Shown piece after piece: positions 38,512 through 47,005 of a stretch of DNA of 64,000 bases; positions within the stretch are counted from its first letter, which is position 1, and each line of letters starts with the position of its first letter. A program made the position numbers and the translations under genes. The DNA is from UBA6168 sp041163745 (GTDB lineage Bacteria; Bacteroidota; Bacteroidia; Chitinophagales; Saprospiraceae). The DNA lies in the NCBI GenBank assembly GCA_041163745.1, contig JBEAQU010000104.1:1-64000 (forward strand), written 5' to 3'. The notes under the pieces were generated by a model. The model did no database searches and had not been told where the DNA came from. It saw only the letters and a program-made list of their open reading frames with translations.

Positions 38512-39336
38512 ATGTGGGCCGAATATTTCGAAGAGAACAAAAAACATTGGGACGCCCGGGTGGCACCGCACATGGCGAGCCGTTTCTACGACCTGCCTGC
38601 ATTCCTGGCGGGGAAAAGCTCCCTAACGGAAATTGAAAGCCTGTTGTTGGGAAGGGTCGAGGATCAGGATCTGCTCCACCTCCAATGCCATTTCGGTATG
38701 GACTCCCTGTCGCTCGCCAGGGCGGGGGCTCGGGTGACCGGGATTGATTTCTCGGGCGAAGCCATCACCGCCGCCCGCATGCTGTCTGAACGCATACAGG
38801 TGCCTGCCAGGTTCGTCCAAGCCGACATATACGGGTTGGAAGGGATGCTCCAGGAGCGGTTCGACATAGTGTACGCCACTTACGGGACCATTGTCTGGCT
38901 GCCGGACCTGACGCTGTGGGCACGGGTTGTGGACCTTCATCTCCTGCCGGGAGGCAGGCTGTACTTTTCGGAGTTCCACCCGGCACTGTACATGTTCGAT
39001 TTCGAGGACTTCGAACGTAAATACCATTACTTCGGAAAGCCAGACCCATATAGCGAGGTCGTGAAGGGCAGCTATGCGGACCCTGGCAGCGGAATAGTGG
39101 CGAAGGAACACTTCTGGAACCACAGCGTCGGCGAGATACTGCAACCCTTCCTGGAAATGGGTTACGTGCTGGAAATATTCCGGGAATTTCCTTTCTCACC
39201 ATACCCTTGTTTCCCGAACATGACGGAAACAGAACCGGGCCGCTTCGTATGGCGTCGCGAATCCTCACCCGACATCCCGCACATCCTTACCATGGTCCTA
39301 CGAAAACCGAACCGTCGGCATGCTGTCATTTCTTGA
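38512..39336 (+). CDS. Class I SAM-dependent methyltransferase
   Basis: 274 residues from the ATG at 38512; a TTG four codons earlier also keeps the frame but lies inside a promoter-like box. The SAM-binding fold is seen as LLHLQCHFGMDSLSLARAGA (motif I variant) and VTGIDFSGEAI (motif II), followed by FDIVYATYGTIVWLPDL and LLPGGRLYFSEFHPALY. The HLQCHFG form of motif I is typical of a small-molecule methyltransferase group of unknown substrate. Its last 11 bases overlap the convergent topA end. Confidence 0.9.
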   Translation: MWAEYFEENKKHWDARVAPHMASRFYDLPAFLAGKSSLTEIESLLLGRVEDQDLLHLQCHFGMDSLSLARAGARVTGIDFSGEAITAARMLSERIQVPARFVQADIYGLEGMLQERFDIVYATYGTIVWLPDLTLWARVVDLHLLPGGRLYFSEFHPALYMFDFEDFERKYHYFGKPDPYSEVVKGSYADPGSGIVAKEHFWNHSVGEILQPFLEMGYVLEIFREFPFSPYPCFPNMTETEPGRFVWRRESSPDIPHILTMVLRKPNRRHAVIS

Positions 39337-41839
39337 AGGCGCCCGGTACGGCTTCGCGGATGATATCCTTCACGTCTTCCAGCGACAGTGACGCCGCTTC
39401 CTCGGCACTCGGTTTCGCGCCGTTCACCTTCGGCAAGGTGATGCTGTTCTTCTTGTAGCGGATGAAAGGACCCCAACGGCCGTTCTCGATGGATATTTCC
39501 TCCTTCTCCCAACGCTTGATGTAGCGGTTGGCTTCCTTCTCCACCTTGGCACCGATCAACCCGATGGCTTCGTCCACCGTGATCTTGTCCAAACTGAATT
39601 TCTTGGGTATGTTCACATACATACCGTTCCATTTCAGAAAAGGACCGAAACGTCCGCTGCCTTTCGTGATCGGCAATCCCTGATAGGTACCGATCGGTGC
39701 GTCCGCCTGTAGTTTTTCCCGAATCAATTCGATGGCTTCCGGCAACTCAAGGGACAAGGGATCCACACCCTTCGGAAGGGTAACGGAAAGTTCCCCGAAC
39801 TTCAGGTAAGGGCCGAATCGACCGACGGTCGCCACCACCTCCTTCCCCAGGTGCTCCCCCAGGCTTCTTGGCAGTTCAAACAAGCGCAAAGCCTGCTCCA
39901 AGGTGATGGATTCGAGCGATTGGCCCGGGGATAGATTGGCGAAGCGGGGCTTTTCATCCCCTGCCAGCTCATCCTGGCTACCGATTTGAACGGCCGGTTT
40001 ACCGAACCGGGTCATCCGTACCAATACCGTTCTGCCTGTTGCGGGGTCTTTGCCAAGGATTCTTTCACCGGTAGCACGGACCCCGGTTTCCCGGACAAGG
40101 TCCACCTGCCGATGGAATGGAAAGTAGAAGTGCCCGACCATGTCGTCCCAAAGCATGCTTCCCTCCGCAATCTGGTCGAACTGCGCCTCGATGCCCGCCG
40201 TGAAACCGAAATCCATGATGCCTTGGAAATGTTCCGTCAGGAAATCCGTCACCACCATCCCCATATCGGTCGGAAACAACCTGTTCTTGACTGCGCCGCT
40301 CATTTCGGTTTCGGTCCGTTGCGTCAACTTGTCCTGCGAAAGCGTCAGCACCCGAAACGAACGGGGCACCCCTTCCCGACTGTCTTTTACAACATATCCC
40401 CGGTTTTCCTCCATTATCTTGGTGATGGTGGGCGCATACGTGGAGGGTCTGCCGATGCCGAGCTCCTCCAGGGCGGATACCAGCCCCGCTTCCGTATACC
40501 TTGCCGGCGGACGGGAGGTACGCTCCGTGGCGGTCAGGGAGCCGAGCTGTAAAGACTGACCCTCCTTCAAGGGGGGCAGCATACCCTTCGCTTCGTCTTC
40601 CTCCTCATCTCTGGACTCCAGGTACACTTTGAGGAAACCGTCGAAGATGAGTACCTCTCCTTCCGCCTGCAAGGGCACAGTAGGCTGGGTTGATATCGAT
40701 ATCTTCACCAGTGTCCGCTCCAATCGGGCGTCGGACATTTGGCTGGCGATGGTTCTTTTCCAGATCAACTCGTACAAACGCTGCTGGTCCCTGTCCCCGC
40801 TGACATGCACTTGGGTGATGTAGGTTGGCCGAATGGCCTCGTGCGCTTCCTGCGCACCCGCTTTTTTCGTCTTGTAACGGCGGGTATGGAGATATTGCGG
40901 ACCAAACTGCTGCTCGATTTCCTGCGCAATGGCGGAAAGTGCCAGTTCGCTGAGATTGGTCGAATCCGTCCGCATATAGGTGATGTGGCCCGACTCATAC
41001 AATCGCTGGGCGACACTCATGGTCCGGGAAACGGAAAATCCCAGCTTTCGACTGGCTTCCTGTTGCAGGGTCGAAGTGGTGAAGGGGGCCGCCGGACGCC
41101 GGACGGATGGCTTGACCTCTATTTCCCCGATGCGATAAGTGGCGCCTTTGCAACCCTCCAGAAAAGCGGAAGCCGCGTCCGCCGTCTCGAACTGAACGGG
41201 AGAATCCGACTTGAGAAGCACCGTCCTTCCATCAGCTGCCGCCACCTCGAACAAGGCGGAAACCTTGAAATATGCCTTGGGTTCGAAGGCTAGGATTTCT
41301 CGTTCCCGTTCCACTATCAACCGAACCGCCACGGACTGTACCCGTCCGGCAGAGAGCTTTCCCTTCACCTTCTTCCATAACAGTTCGGACAATTCGTAAC
41401 CGACCAGGCGATCCAGCACCCGCCTTGCCTGTTGGGCGTTCACCAGGTTGAGATCCAGCTTCCGGGGCACCTTGATCGCCTGCTGGATCGCCGGTTGCGT
41501 GATCTCATGGAAAACGATCCGCTTTGTCGTGTGTTCGTCCAAACCGAGCACCCTGCACAGGTGCCAGGAAATCGCCTCACCCTCCCGGTCCTCGTCCGTC
41601 GCCAACCAGACTTCGTCCACTTTCTTCACCGTTTCCTTCAATTCCTTGACCACTTTCTGTTTGTTCGGGGAGATGACATATTTCGGTTGGAAATGATGGG
41701 CTATGTCCACCGCAAGTTCTCCTTTTGGGAGGTCGCTGACGTGTCCGTAGCTGGATTTGACCGTGAAATCCTTCCCCAGGAATTTTTCTATCGTCTTGGC
41801 CTTTGCAGGCGACTCCACTATCAACAGGTTCTTCGGCAT
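39326..41839 (-). CDS. topA: DNA topoisomerase I (type IA)
   Basis: 837 residues from the ATG at 41839 (MPKNLLIVESPAKAKTIEKF), the canonical N-terminus. The TOPRIM domain carries EVWLATDEDREGEAISWHL. The active-site tyrosine lies in GHITYMRTDSTN near residue 300. Instead of zinc fingers the C-terminus has about three topoisomerase C-terminal repeats recognisable by GRFGPYLKFG, GRFGPFLKWNG and GRWGPFIRYK. It relaxes negative supercoils. Promoter elements with good spacing lie about 206 bases upstream. Confidence 0.97.
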   Translation of the reverse strand: MPKNLLIVESPAKAKTIEKFLGKDFTVKSSYGHVSDLPKGELAVDIAHHFQPKYVISPNKQKVVKELKETVKKVDEVWLATDEDREGEAISWHLCRVLGLDEHTTKRIVFHEITQPAIQQAIKVPRKLDLNLVNAQQARRVLDRLVGYELSELLWKKVKGKLSAGRVQSVAVRLIVEREREILAFEPKAYFKVSALFEVAAADGRTVLLKSDSPVQFETADAASAFLEGCKGATYRIGEIEVKPSVRRPAAPFTTSTLQQEASRKLGFSVSRTMSVAQRLYESGHITYMRTDSTNLSELALSAIAQEIEQQFGPQYLHTRRYKTKKAGAQEAHEAIRPTYITQVHVSGDRDQQRLYELIWKRTIASQMSDARLERTLVKISISTQPTVPLQAEGEVLIFDGFLKVYLESRDEEEDEAKGMLPPLKEGQSLQLGSLTATERTSRPPARYTEAGLVSALEELGIGRPSTYAPTITKIMEENRGYVVKDSREGVPRSFRVLTLSQDKLTQRTETEMSGAVKNRLFPTDMGMVVTDFLTEHFQGIMDFGFTAGIEAQFDQIAEGSMLWDDMVGHFYFPFHRQVDLVRETGVRATGERILGKDPATGRTVLVRMTRFGKPAVQIGSQDELAGDEKPRFANLSPGQSLESITLEQALRLFELPRSLGEHLGKEVVATVGRFGPYLKFGELSVTLPKGVDPLSLELPEAIELIREKLQADAPIGTYQGLPITKGSGRFGPFLKWNGMYVNIPKKFSLDKITVDEAIGLIGAKVEKEANRYIKRWEKEEISIENGRWGPFIRYKKNSITLPKVNGAKPSAEEAASLSLEDVKDIIREAVPGAFKK

Positions 41840-42205
41840 GCTTAATTTTTTGTTCTCCAACGTTTTGCTCCGTGTAACGTCACCCTGCCAAATGCGGCTC
41901 CGCCCGCCCTGTGGAATGTCCGGCGGAATGCGTTCGCTTTCCCGGATAACGGTGCCGGCTCGAAACCGCCGCGGATACGTATGTTCGTGCCCGCATGACT
42001 GGCCGGCTATTTGAAAAAAGACCGTGTTCCTCCCAGGGAACGCACAAAAGTAAATATTTTGGCAAATGCGCCAACGTCTCTGCGAAAGTCGACCGGCGGA
42101 TACATGTCACTCCGAAGCAACAGACGGGCAGATACCTCAAGTGCCGTTGCAACCGATTGGAATCAAAGGGTACTGGCTGCACCGGCATGTCGGCAGCCAA
42201 TCCGC
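41840..42205. other. topA leader and promoter region, no gene
   Basis: About 366 bases between the topA start and the end of the next minus-strand gene. It contains a well-spaced promoter pair and the roughly 200-base topA leader. No further gene is supported. Confidence 0.5.
42045..42074 (-). promoter_or_regulatory. Two-element Bacteroidota promoter for topA
   Basis: On the minus strand TTG (42074-42072), 19 bases, then TACTTTTG (42052-42045). Both elements and the spacing match the phylum consensus. The start would be near 42038, some 200 bases before the ATG. Confidence 0.6.
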
Positions 42206-42808
42206 TCATCCGCCTTCCGGGCGGGCGCCAGGGGAAGCCAATGGATTCCGAAGACGGCTCCGCTCTTGGTGCTCCTCTATCAATGCCTTGATTTCCAATG
42301 GCTTTCTATTCAGACTTCGATGATAAGCTACAATAATGAGGGATACCATCTCATCCGGATGGTAAACGCCCAGCTCCTGGAAATACCTGGACAAGCGGGA
42401 ACCTTCATACAGACTCCAATTGTGCGTCATCCAACGACCGAGGCTGAAAAACAGCTTTTCCACTGCAGCATCCTCTGGCATGGACCGAAAAAGTTGACGG
42501 GAGCGCTCGTCTGTTTTCCGGTTCAGCTCGAGGAAGACCTCCTGAAGATCCTTGGGGATATAGGAGCCGAAAAGCATCTCTTGCCTGATACGCCATGCAT
42601 ATTTCGTTTCATAGGTATCATTCTCCGCTTTGGCAGGTTGGGCGTAAAGGCATACCGGAAGGAACGAAACCATCAGCAAACACTTCCAGTTTTTCGAAGG
42701 CTTGCCAACATGCGACGGTAAAAATTTGTTCAAGGTCTGAAGATTTTCTTCGGTTTGAGTTTCCAGGTTGCTGCCGCACCCTGGTTGTGGAATCTTTCCG
42801 GATATCAT
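42206..42808 (-). CDS. Small exported protein, DUF6794-like
   Basis: Up to 200 residues. The C-terminal part (IPKDLQEVFLELNRKT ... FFSLGRWMTHNWSLYEGSRLSRYFQELGVYHPDEM) resembles DUF6794: an L-x-L-x-K stretch, a GxWxxxxW motif and YHPDxM. I name this family from memory. Before it lies a hydrophobic stretch (CLLMVSFLPVCLYAQPAKA) that looks like a signal peptide, but 40 residues into the longest frame. The true start may therefore be a non-ATG codon near 42700 or the ATG at 42673. No function is assigned. Confidence 0.6.
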   Translation of the reverse strand: MISGKIPQPGCGSNLETQTEENLQTLNKFLPSHVGKPSKNWKCLLMVSFLPVCLYAQPAKAENDTYETKYAWRIRQEMLFGSYIPKDLQEVFLELNRKTDERSRQLFRSMPEDAAVEKLFFSLGRWMTHNWSLYEGSRLSRYFQELGVYHPDEMVSLIIVAYHRSLNRKPLEIKALIEEHQERSRLRNPLASPGARPEGG

Positions 42809-42911
42809 AAACAGGATACGGACAGGAGTTGTTCAGGCATCTGCATGCCGCCGGAATGAGTAGGAGTCATGCCGATTCCGACCACCGGGCGACAGGACAA
42901 ACGCACCGAAT

Positions 42912-43868
42912 ATGGCAGAAAGAAGAATGGTACTCATCATTGATTTGCCGCACCAGGACCTGTTGAATAGAATTCAGGCGATGGGGATGGACTACACCCT
43001 GGCGACCGACTGGACACGCGAGGCGGTGATGGCGAACATCGGATCCTATCACGGACTGGTCCTGCGAAGCCGTTTCCGGCTGGATCGAACCATGCTGGAA
43101 GCGGCGGACAAACTGGTTTGGATTGCCCGCGAAGGGGTGGGGGTGGAACACATCGACCTGGAAACTGCCGGGGAAAGAGGAATCCATGTCCTGACCTCTC
43201 CGGAAGGGAGCGCCGACAAGGTGGCGGAACATACCATCGGACTGCTGCTTTCCCTGCTTCACAGGATTTCCACGTCGCATGGGCAAATCCGAAAACACCA
43301 ATGGCTCCGGGAGCCGAACCGCGGTGTCGAGCTATGCGGCAAGACGGTGGCATTGCTGGGGTACGGGAACATGGGACAGGCCGTGGCACAGCGACTGAAA
43401 TGCTTCCGGACGCAAGTACTGGCCTACGACCGCTATCTGACGGGTTTCGGGAATGACTTCGCTAAGGAAGCCAGCCTATCGGAAATATTCGAACGTGCGG
43501 ATATCCTGTCTCTTCATTTTCCTTACACACAGGAAAACCATTATTTCATAAATGATGATTTCCTTTGCTCGTTTCATAATCCCATCTACCTGGTCAATAC
43601 GGCCAGGGGATCGGTCCTTGAGACAGCGGCGCTCGTCCGGCAGCTAAAACGGGGCCAGGTATTGGGAGCGGCCCTGGATGTGTTGGAATACGAGGATGTT
43701 TCCTTCAATGCATACCGGCTCGATACGGTACCTGCCCCGCTAGCCTATCTGCTTTCCTCGGAACAAGTTGTCATGACTCCGCATCTGGCGGGTTCTTCCG
43801 TGGAGACCAAACAGAAACACGCGGAGGTACTGGCAGGAAAGATATCGGCATTGGAAGGGACAGGGTAG
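42912..43868 (+). CDS. D-isomer-specific 2-hydroxyacid dehydrogenase
   Basis: 318 residues. Substrate-binding halves flank a Rossmann domain with VALLGYGNMGQAV. The catalytic Arg is in NTARGSVL, Glu in DVLEYED and His in TPHLAGSS. The SPEGSADKVAEHTIGLLL segment resembles phosphoglycerate dehydrogenase. It may therefore be SerA-like, but there is no serC or serB neighbour and no ACT domain, so other 2-hydroxyacids are possible. Its end is ten bases from the convergent DedA gene. Confidence 0.9.
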   Translation: MAERRMVLIIDLPHQDLLNRIQAMGMDYTLATDWTREAVMANIGSYHGLVLRSRFRLDRTMLEAADKLVWIAREGVGVEHIDLETAGERGIHVLTSPEGSADKVAEHTIGLLLSLLHRISTSHGQIRKHQWLREPNRGVELCGKTVALLGYGNMGQAVAQRLKCFRTQVLAYDRYLTGFGNDFAKEASLSEIFERADILSLHFPYTQENHYFINDDFLCSFHNPIYLVNTARGSVLETAALVRQLKRGQVLGAALDVLEYEDVSFNAYRLDTVPAPLAYLLSSEQVVMTPHLAGSSVETKQKHAEVLAGKISALEGTG

Positions 43869-43878
43869 AAGCGGCTTG

Positions 43879-44532
43879 TCAGGAACCCTGCCTTTTCCCT
43901 TTGAGATATTGGCTGACGGCCGTGGTGACCACCGGGATGATGGTGACGATGATGAGCGCCAGGACGATGAAGGACAAGTTCTGTTCCACCCATGGTATGG
44001 TGCCGAAGAAATACCCTGCCATCGTGAAAATGATGACCCAGGAGATGCCGCCGTACAGCGTGTAGGCGATGAAACGGGCGCGGGTCATGTTGGAAATTCC
44101 TGCCACAAAAGGCACGAAAGTTCGGAATATTGGAAGGAATCTGGAAAGTATGACCGCTTTCTGGCCATGTTTTTCGAAAAATTCATGGGTTTGGTCGAGG
44201 TATTTGGGATTGACATATTTAAGTTTACGACCTTCCAGCAATTTGGCACTGAGGTATCGCCCGATGTGATAGTTGACAATGTTCCCGCTGATGGCCGCCA
44301 CCACCATGATGACAATGGCGGTCGTGACATCGAATTTGCCCGCCGTGGTACTGGCGATCACACCGACGGTGAAGAGGAAGCCGTCTCCAGGTAGGAAGGG
44401 TGTCACAACGAAACCTGTCTCCGCGAAAATGACGAAGAATAGGAAAACATAAATCCAGGGGCCGTAATTGTCAACGATCACCTTGAGGTACTCGTTGGTG
44501 TGCAGGATGAAATCGATGGCTAGGTCGAGCAT
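43879..44532 (-). CDS. DedA-family membrane protein
   Basis: 217 residues from the ATG at 44532; the 65 codons upstream in frame are not membrane-like. Family motifs are FAETGFVVTPFLPGDGFLF in the first re-entrant region and SRFLPIFRTFVPFVAGISNM in the second, with four to five hydrophobic segments and a basic tail. DedA proteins are inner-membrane lipid-related transporters, with undecaprenyl-phosphate recycling shown for some, and affect membrane stress tolerance. A well-formed promoter lies about 130 bases upstream. Confidence 0.93.
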   Translation of the reverse strand: MLDLAIDFILHTNEYLKVIVDNYGPWIYVFLFFVIFAETGFVVTPFLPGDGFLFTVGVIASTTAGKFDVTTAIVIMVVAAISGNIVNYHIGRYLSAKLLEGRKLKYVNPKYLDQTHEFFEKHGQKAVILSRFLPIFRTFVPFVAGISNMTRARFIAYTLYGGISWVIIFTMAGYFFGTIPWVEQNLSFIVLALIIVTIIPVVTTAVSQYLKGKRQGS

Positions 44533-44665
44533 GCAGGTTACAGGTTTATTATGCGTTCGTCGGGGGCACGATGCCAGGCTGCAAGGGTCGGTATTCCAAG
44601 TCTGTAAAATTCGATGTAGGAAAATCCTGCCAACCTGTGGGAATAAGGTTTCGAAATGCTTGTCG

Positions 44666-44694
44666 CAAAGGTAGCAAATCGGTGGTATTTCCAA
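44666..44694 (-). promoter_or_regulatory. Two-element Bacteroidota promoter for the DedA gene
   Basis: Minus strand: TTG (44694-44692), 18 bases, then TACCTTTG (44673-44666) followed by C. This is among the closest matches to the phylum consensus in the window. Confidence 0.65.
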
Positions 44695-44727
44695 CCTGTC
44701 CGGCGAAACGGAACCTGTAAAACACAA

Positions 44728-44759
44728 AAGGGCCCGGCTGATTTTATAGCCGGACCCTT
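44728..44759 (-). terminator. Intrinsic terminator after the acidic lipoprotein gene
   Basis: Minus-strand arms AAGGGTCCGGCT and AGCCGGGCCCTT pair with one G-T, eight-base loop, then TTGTGTTTT. It begins 22 bases past the stop and separates this gene from the DedA promoter. Confidence 0.8.
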
Positions 44760-44781
44760 CTGGTCATGCATTGTCTCCTGA

Positions 44782-44988
44782 TTATTCGGCAGGTGCTGCA
44801 GTCGTGTCAGCAGCGGGCATTTCTTCTGCAGGAGTTTCCTCCACGGTAGTTTCTTCCGTGGCGGGCGCTTCCATCGTCTGTTCCTCCGTGGTCGTTTCTT
44901 CTGCCGGAGCTGCACTGTCTCCACAGGCAGTGAACAAAAAGGATACAAAAAACATGGCGATTACTGCGAGGCTGAGTACTTTTTTCAT
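44782..44988 (-). CDS. Small acidic Thr/Glu/Pro/Ala-rich lipoprotein
   Basis: 68 residues. A strong lipoprotein signal (MKKVLSLAVIAMFFVSFLFTAC, Cys22) is followed by 46 mature residues made almost only of Glu, Thr, Ala and Pro, with no Lys or Arg. The mature part is probably disordered and strongly negative. Small lipoproteins of this kind occur in Bacteroidota with unknown function. It has its own terminator and an AT-rich upstream region, so it is a single-gene unit. Confidence 0.8.
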   Translation of the reverse strand: MKKVLSLAVIAMFFVSFLFTACGDSAAPAEETTTEEQTMEAPATEETTVEETPAEEMPAADTTAAPAE

Positions 44989-45286
44989 GATTGAAAAAGA
45001 ATTATAATTAAAATTATGGAATGATTTGAATCGAACGAATTTGAATTATTTGGTCAGCCATTTTTTTTCATCTGCTGCAGCCGGAATCACCAACGCTAAT
45101 TTCCACTACGCAACGGCTCCGCTGGGCATGTTGCGAACGCATCTCCCTGACTTTGTGTCAAAAAAGCGTGCAACGCTCAACAGCTATTGACTTTAACTGT
45201 TTTTTGGATTGGAATGTTCAGTGAATTTAACAAAATTTTAGGAAAATTTCAGAAACCTGTTGGATTGTCGTGCGTCAATGCCGCAT
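44989..45286. other. AT-rich intergenic region upstream of the lipoprotein
   Basis: About 300 bases, AT-rich at both ends, with T runs near 45060 and 45200. The minus-strand stretch TAATTTTA about 30 bases before the lipoprotein ATG is a one-mismatch promoter box. No gene seen. Confidence 0.35.
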
Positions 45287-46948
45287 TCAGGTTCTCCATG
45301 TCGGTGATTTACGCGCGAAAGCCAGGAAATTACTGGCCGGGTAACAAGTGAGGCAATGGTCTGCCGGCAGTCCTCCCTTCCGGGCGGCCAAGACCCCGTA
45401 GCGAATGTCCCGGATTCCGGCCCGACTGTGCGCGTCGGGATTGACCGAGACCACGACACCCATCTCCATGGCTTTTTCCAGCCAGCGCCAGTCCAGGTCC
45501 AGCCGGTTTGGGTTGGCGTTGAGTTCAATCGCAACCTGGTTGGCGGCGCAGGCGGCCAGAATCCGTTCATGGTCGATCGGATATCCTTCCCTGTTCAACA
45601 GCAGGCGCCCGGTGGGATGACCCAAGATGGTGGTGCAAGGGTGTTCGATGGCTTTCACCAGGCGTGCCGTTGCCTTATCCCGGTCCATCCGGAGGTGGGA
45701 ATGCACAGAGGCAACGATGAATTGAAACTGCTGCAGGATTTCGTCGGGATAATCCAAGGAACCGTCGTAGAGAATGTCGCTTTCAATTCCCTTCAATATT
45801 TGAACGGAAGCATCGGATGACATTAGCCGGTCGATTTCCTCCCATTGTTGGAATAGGCGTTCGATTGGCAGACCATTCGCATAGAAGGCTGCCCGGGAAT
45901 GATCGGTGACCCCCAAATAATGATATCCTGCGGCGGCCGCTGCCGCCGCCATGTCCGCCAAGGTGTCCGCACCGTCCGAATAGGTGGTGTGCGCATGGAT
46001 GACACCCTGCATATCACCTTCCGCCACCAACACCGGATCCGGCCGTTCGAGCGGGCGGGCGGTTTCCCTTCGTTCCGGCGGAACGGGCGTACATGCGCAA
46101 CGAAGGAAAATGTCGGCTTCTTCCCGTGCAGGGTAGCCGAACGCATCGGGGTAGCGACGGCGGAAGCTGTCCAGAAACGGTTCGCTACCGGTGCATCGGA
46201 ATTGGAATCCGCCGAAATCCTCCGATGAACAGACCGTCAGCCTTACTGGGAAATTATTGTCGTAGGTTGCTTCGAAGCTGTGCGGACCAAGCCGCCGAAT
46301 GGATTCCAGCAAGGAACATTCCGACAGGTCGGGTTCTTTCTCGGACGCAAGGAGAATGTCGATGGATTCGACAATCTCACAGCCACGGCGTATCGCCCCT
46401 GTCCATTCCACCCGGGCGGTCGGATAACGAACGGAAAGTTCCTGCACCAGGACCGTTGCGGCGGCCATGGCATCCGGTAACAGCAGCTTGCCGCGGGAAC
46501 GCTGGTAATACCGGATCTTCTCCTGCCATTCCCGTTGTGTCTTCTCCCCGAATCCTTTCAAGCAAAGCAAACGGTTCTCATGACAGGCATACAACAGGTC
46601 CCCTAGTGTTTCTATACCGAGCTCCTCCCAAACGGCCTTTATTTTCCGGGGACCCAGACCGGGAATTTCCAACATTTCGGATACGCCTGCCGGCGTCCGC
46701 GACCGTAACCGCTCCAGCAGGTCCATGGTACCCGTCCGCCTGATCTCCATTATCTTCTCGGAAATGGCTTTTCCTATCCCTTTGATGGACGACAATGCTT
46801 CGGCGTCCAACTGTGCGATGGGCAACGGACTGTTCCGCAGGGTCAGATAAGCTTGCTGATAGGATTTGATTTTGAAAGGGTTTTCCCCGTGCAGCTCCAT
46901 GAGGTCAGCCAACAGTCGAAACTGCCTGGCAATGTCTTTGTTCGTCAT
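45287..46948 (-). CDS. polX: PolX-family protein: degenerate polymerase site, intact PHP nuclease domain
   Basis: 553 residues with bacterial PolX layout: an N-terminal 8-kDa-like region with two helix-hairpin-helix motifs (SIKGIGKAI, EIPGLGPRK), a Pol-beta nucleotidyltransferase domain (about 155-310) and a C-terminal PHP domain (about 315-553). The polymerase site is damaged. GSxRRGKE..GDxD is read here as GAIRRGCEIVESIDIL, leaving Ser195 for the first Asp and only Asp197. The third Asp (V-D-x-R in relatives) is Arg236. PHP metal residues all remain: HAHTTYSDG, TDHS, GIES, SVHSH, GHP and NPDAHS. Inferred role: repair nuclease or phosphoesterase. It begins 57 bases after the LYS1-like gene. 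Confidence 0.88.
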   Translation of the reverse strand: MTNKDIARQFRLLADLMELHGENPFKIKSYQQAYLTLRNSPLPIAQLDAEALSSIKGIGKAISEKIMEIRRTGTMDLLERLRSRTPAGVSEMLEIPGLGPRKIKAVWEELGIETLGDLLYACHENRLLCLKGFGEKTQREWQEKIRYYQRSRGKLLLPDAMAAATVLVQELSVRYPTARVEWTGAIRRGCEIVESIDILLASEKEPDLSECSLLESIRRLGPHSFEATYDNNFPVRLTVCSSEDFGGFQFRCTGSEPFLDSFRRRYPDAFGYPAREEADIFLRCACTPVPPERRETARPLERPDPVLVAEGDMQGVIHAHTTYSDGADTLADMAAAAAAAGYHYLGVTDHSRAAFYANGLPIERLFQQWEEIDRLMSSDASVQILKGIESDILYDGSLDYPDEILQQFQFIVASVHSHLRMDRDKATARLVKAIEHPCTTILGHPTGRLLLNREGYPIDHERILAACAANQVAIELNANPNRLDLDWRWLEKAMEMGVVVSVNPDAHSRAGIRDIRYGVLAARKGGLPADHCLTCYPASNFLAFARKSPTWRT

Positions 46949-47005
46949 GTTGTCCTGATTTGAGAAGAGTCCGCAAACCTTGGCGATGCAGACAGTTGTT
47001 CCTTT

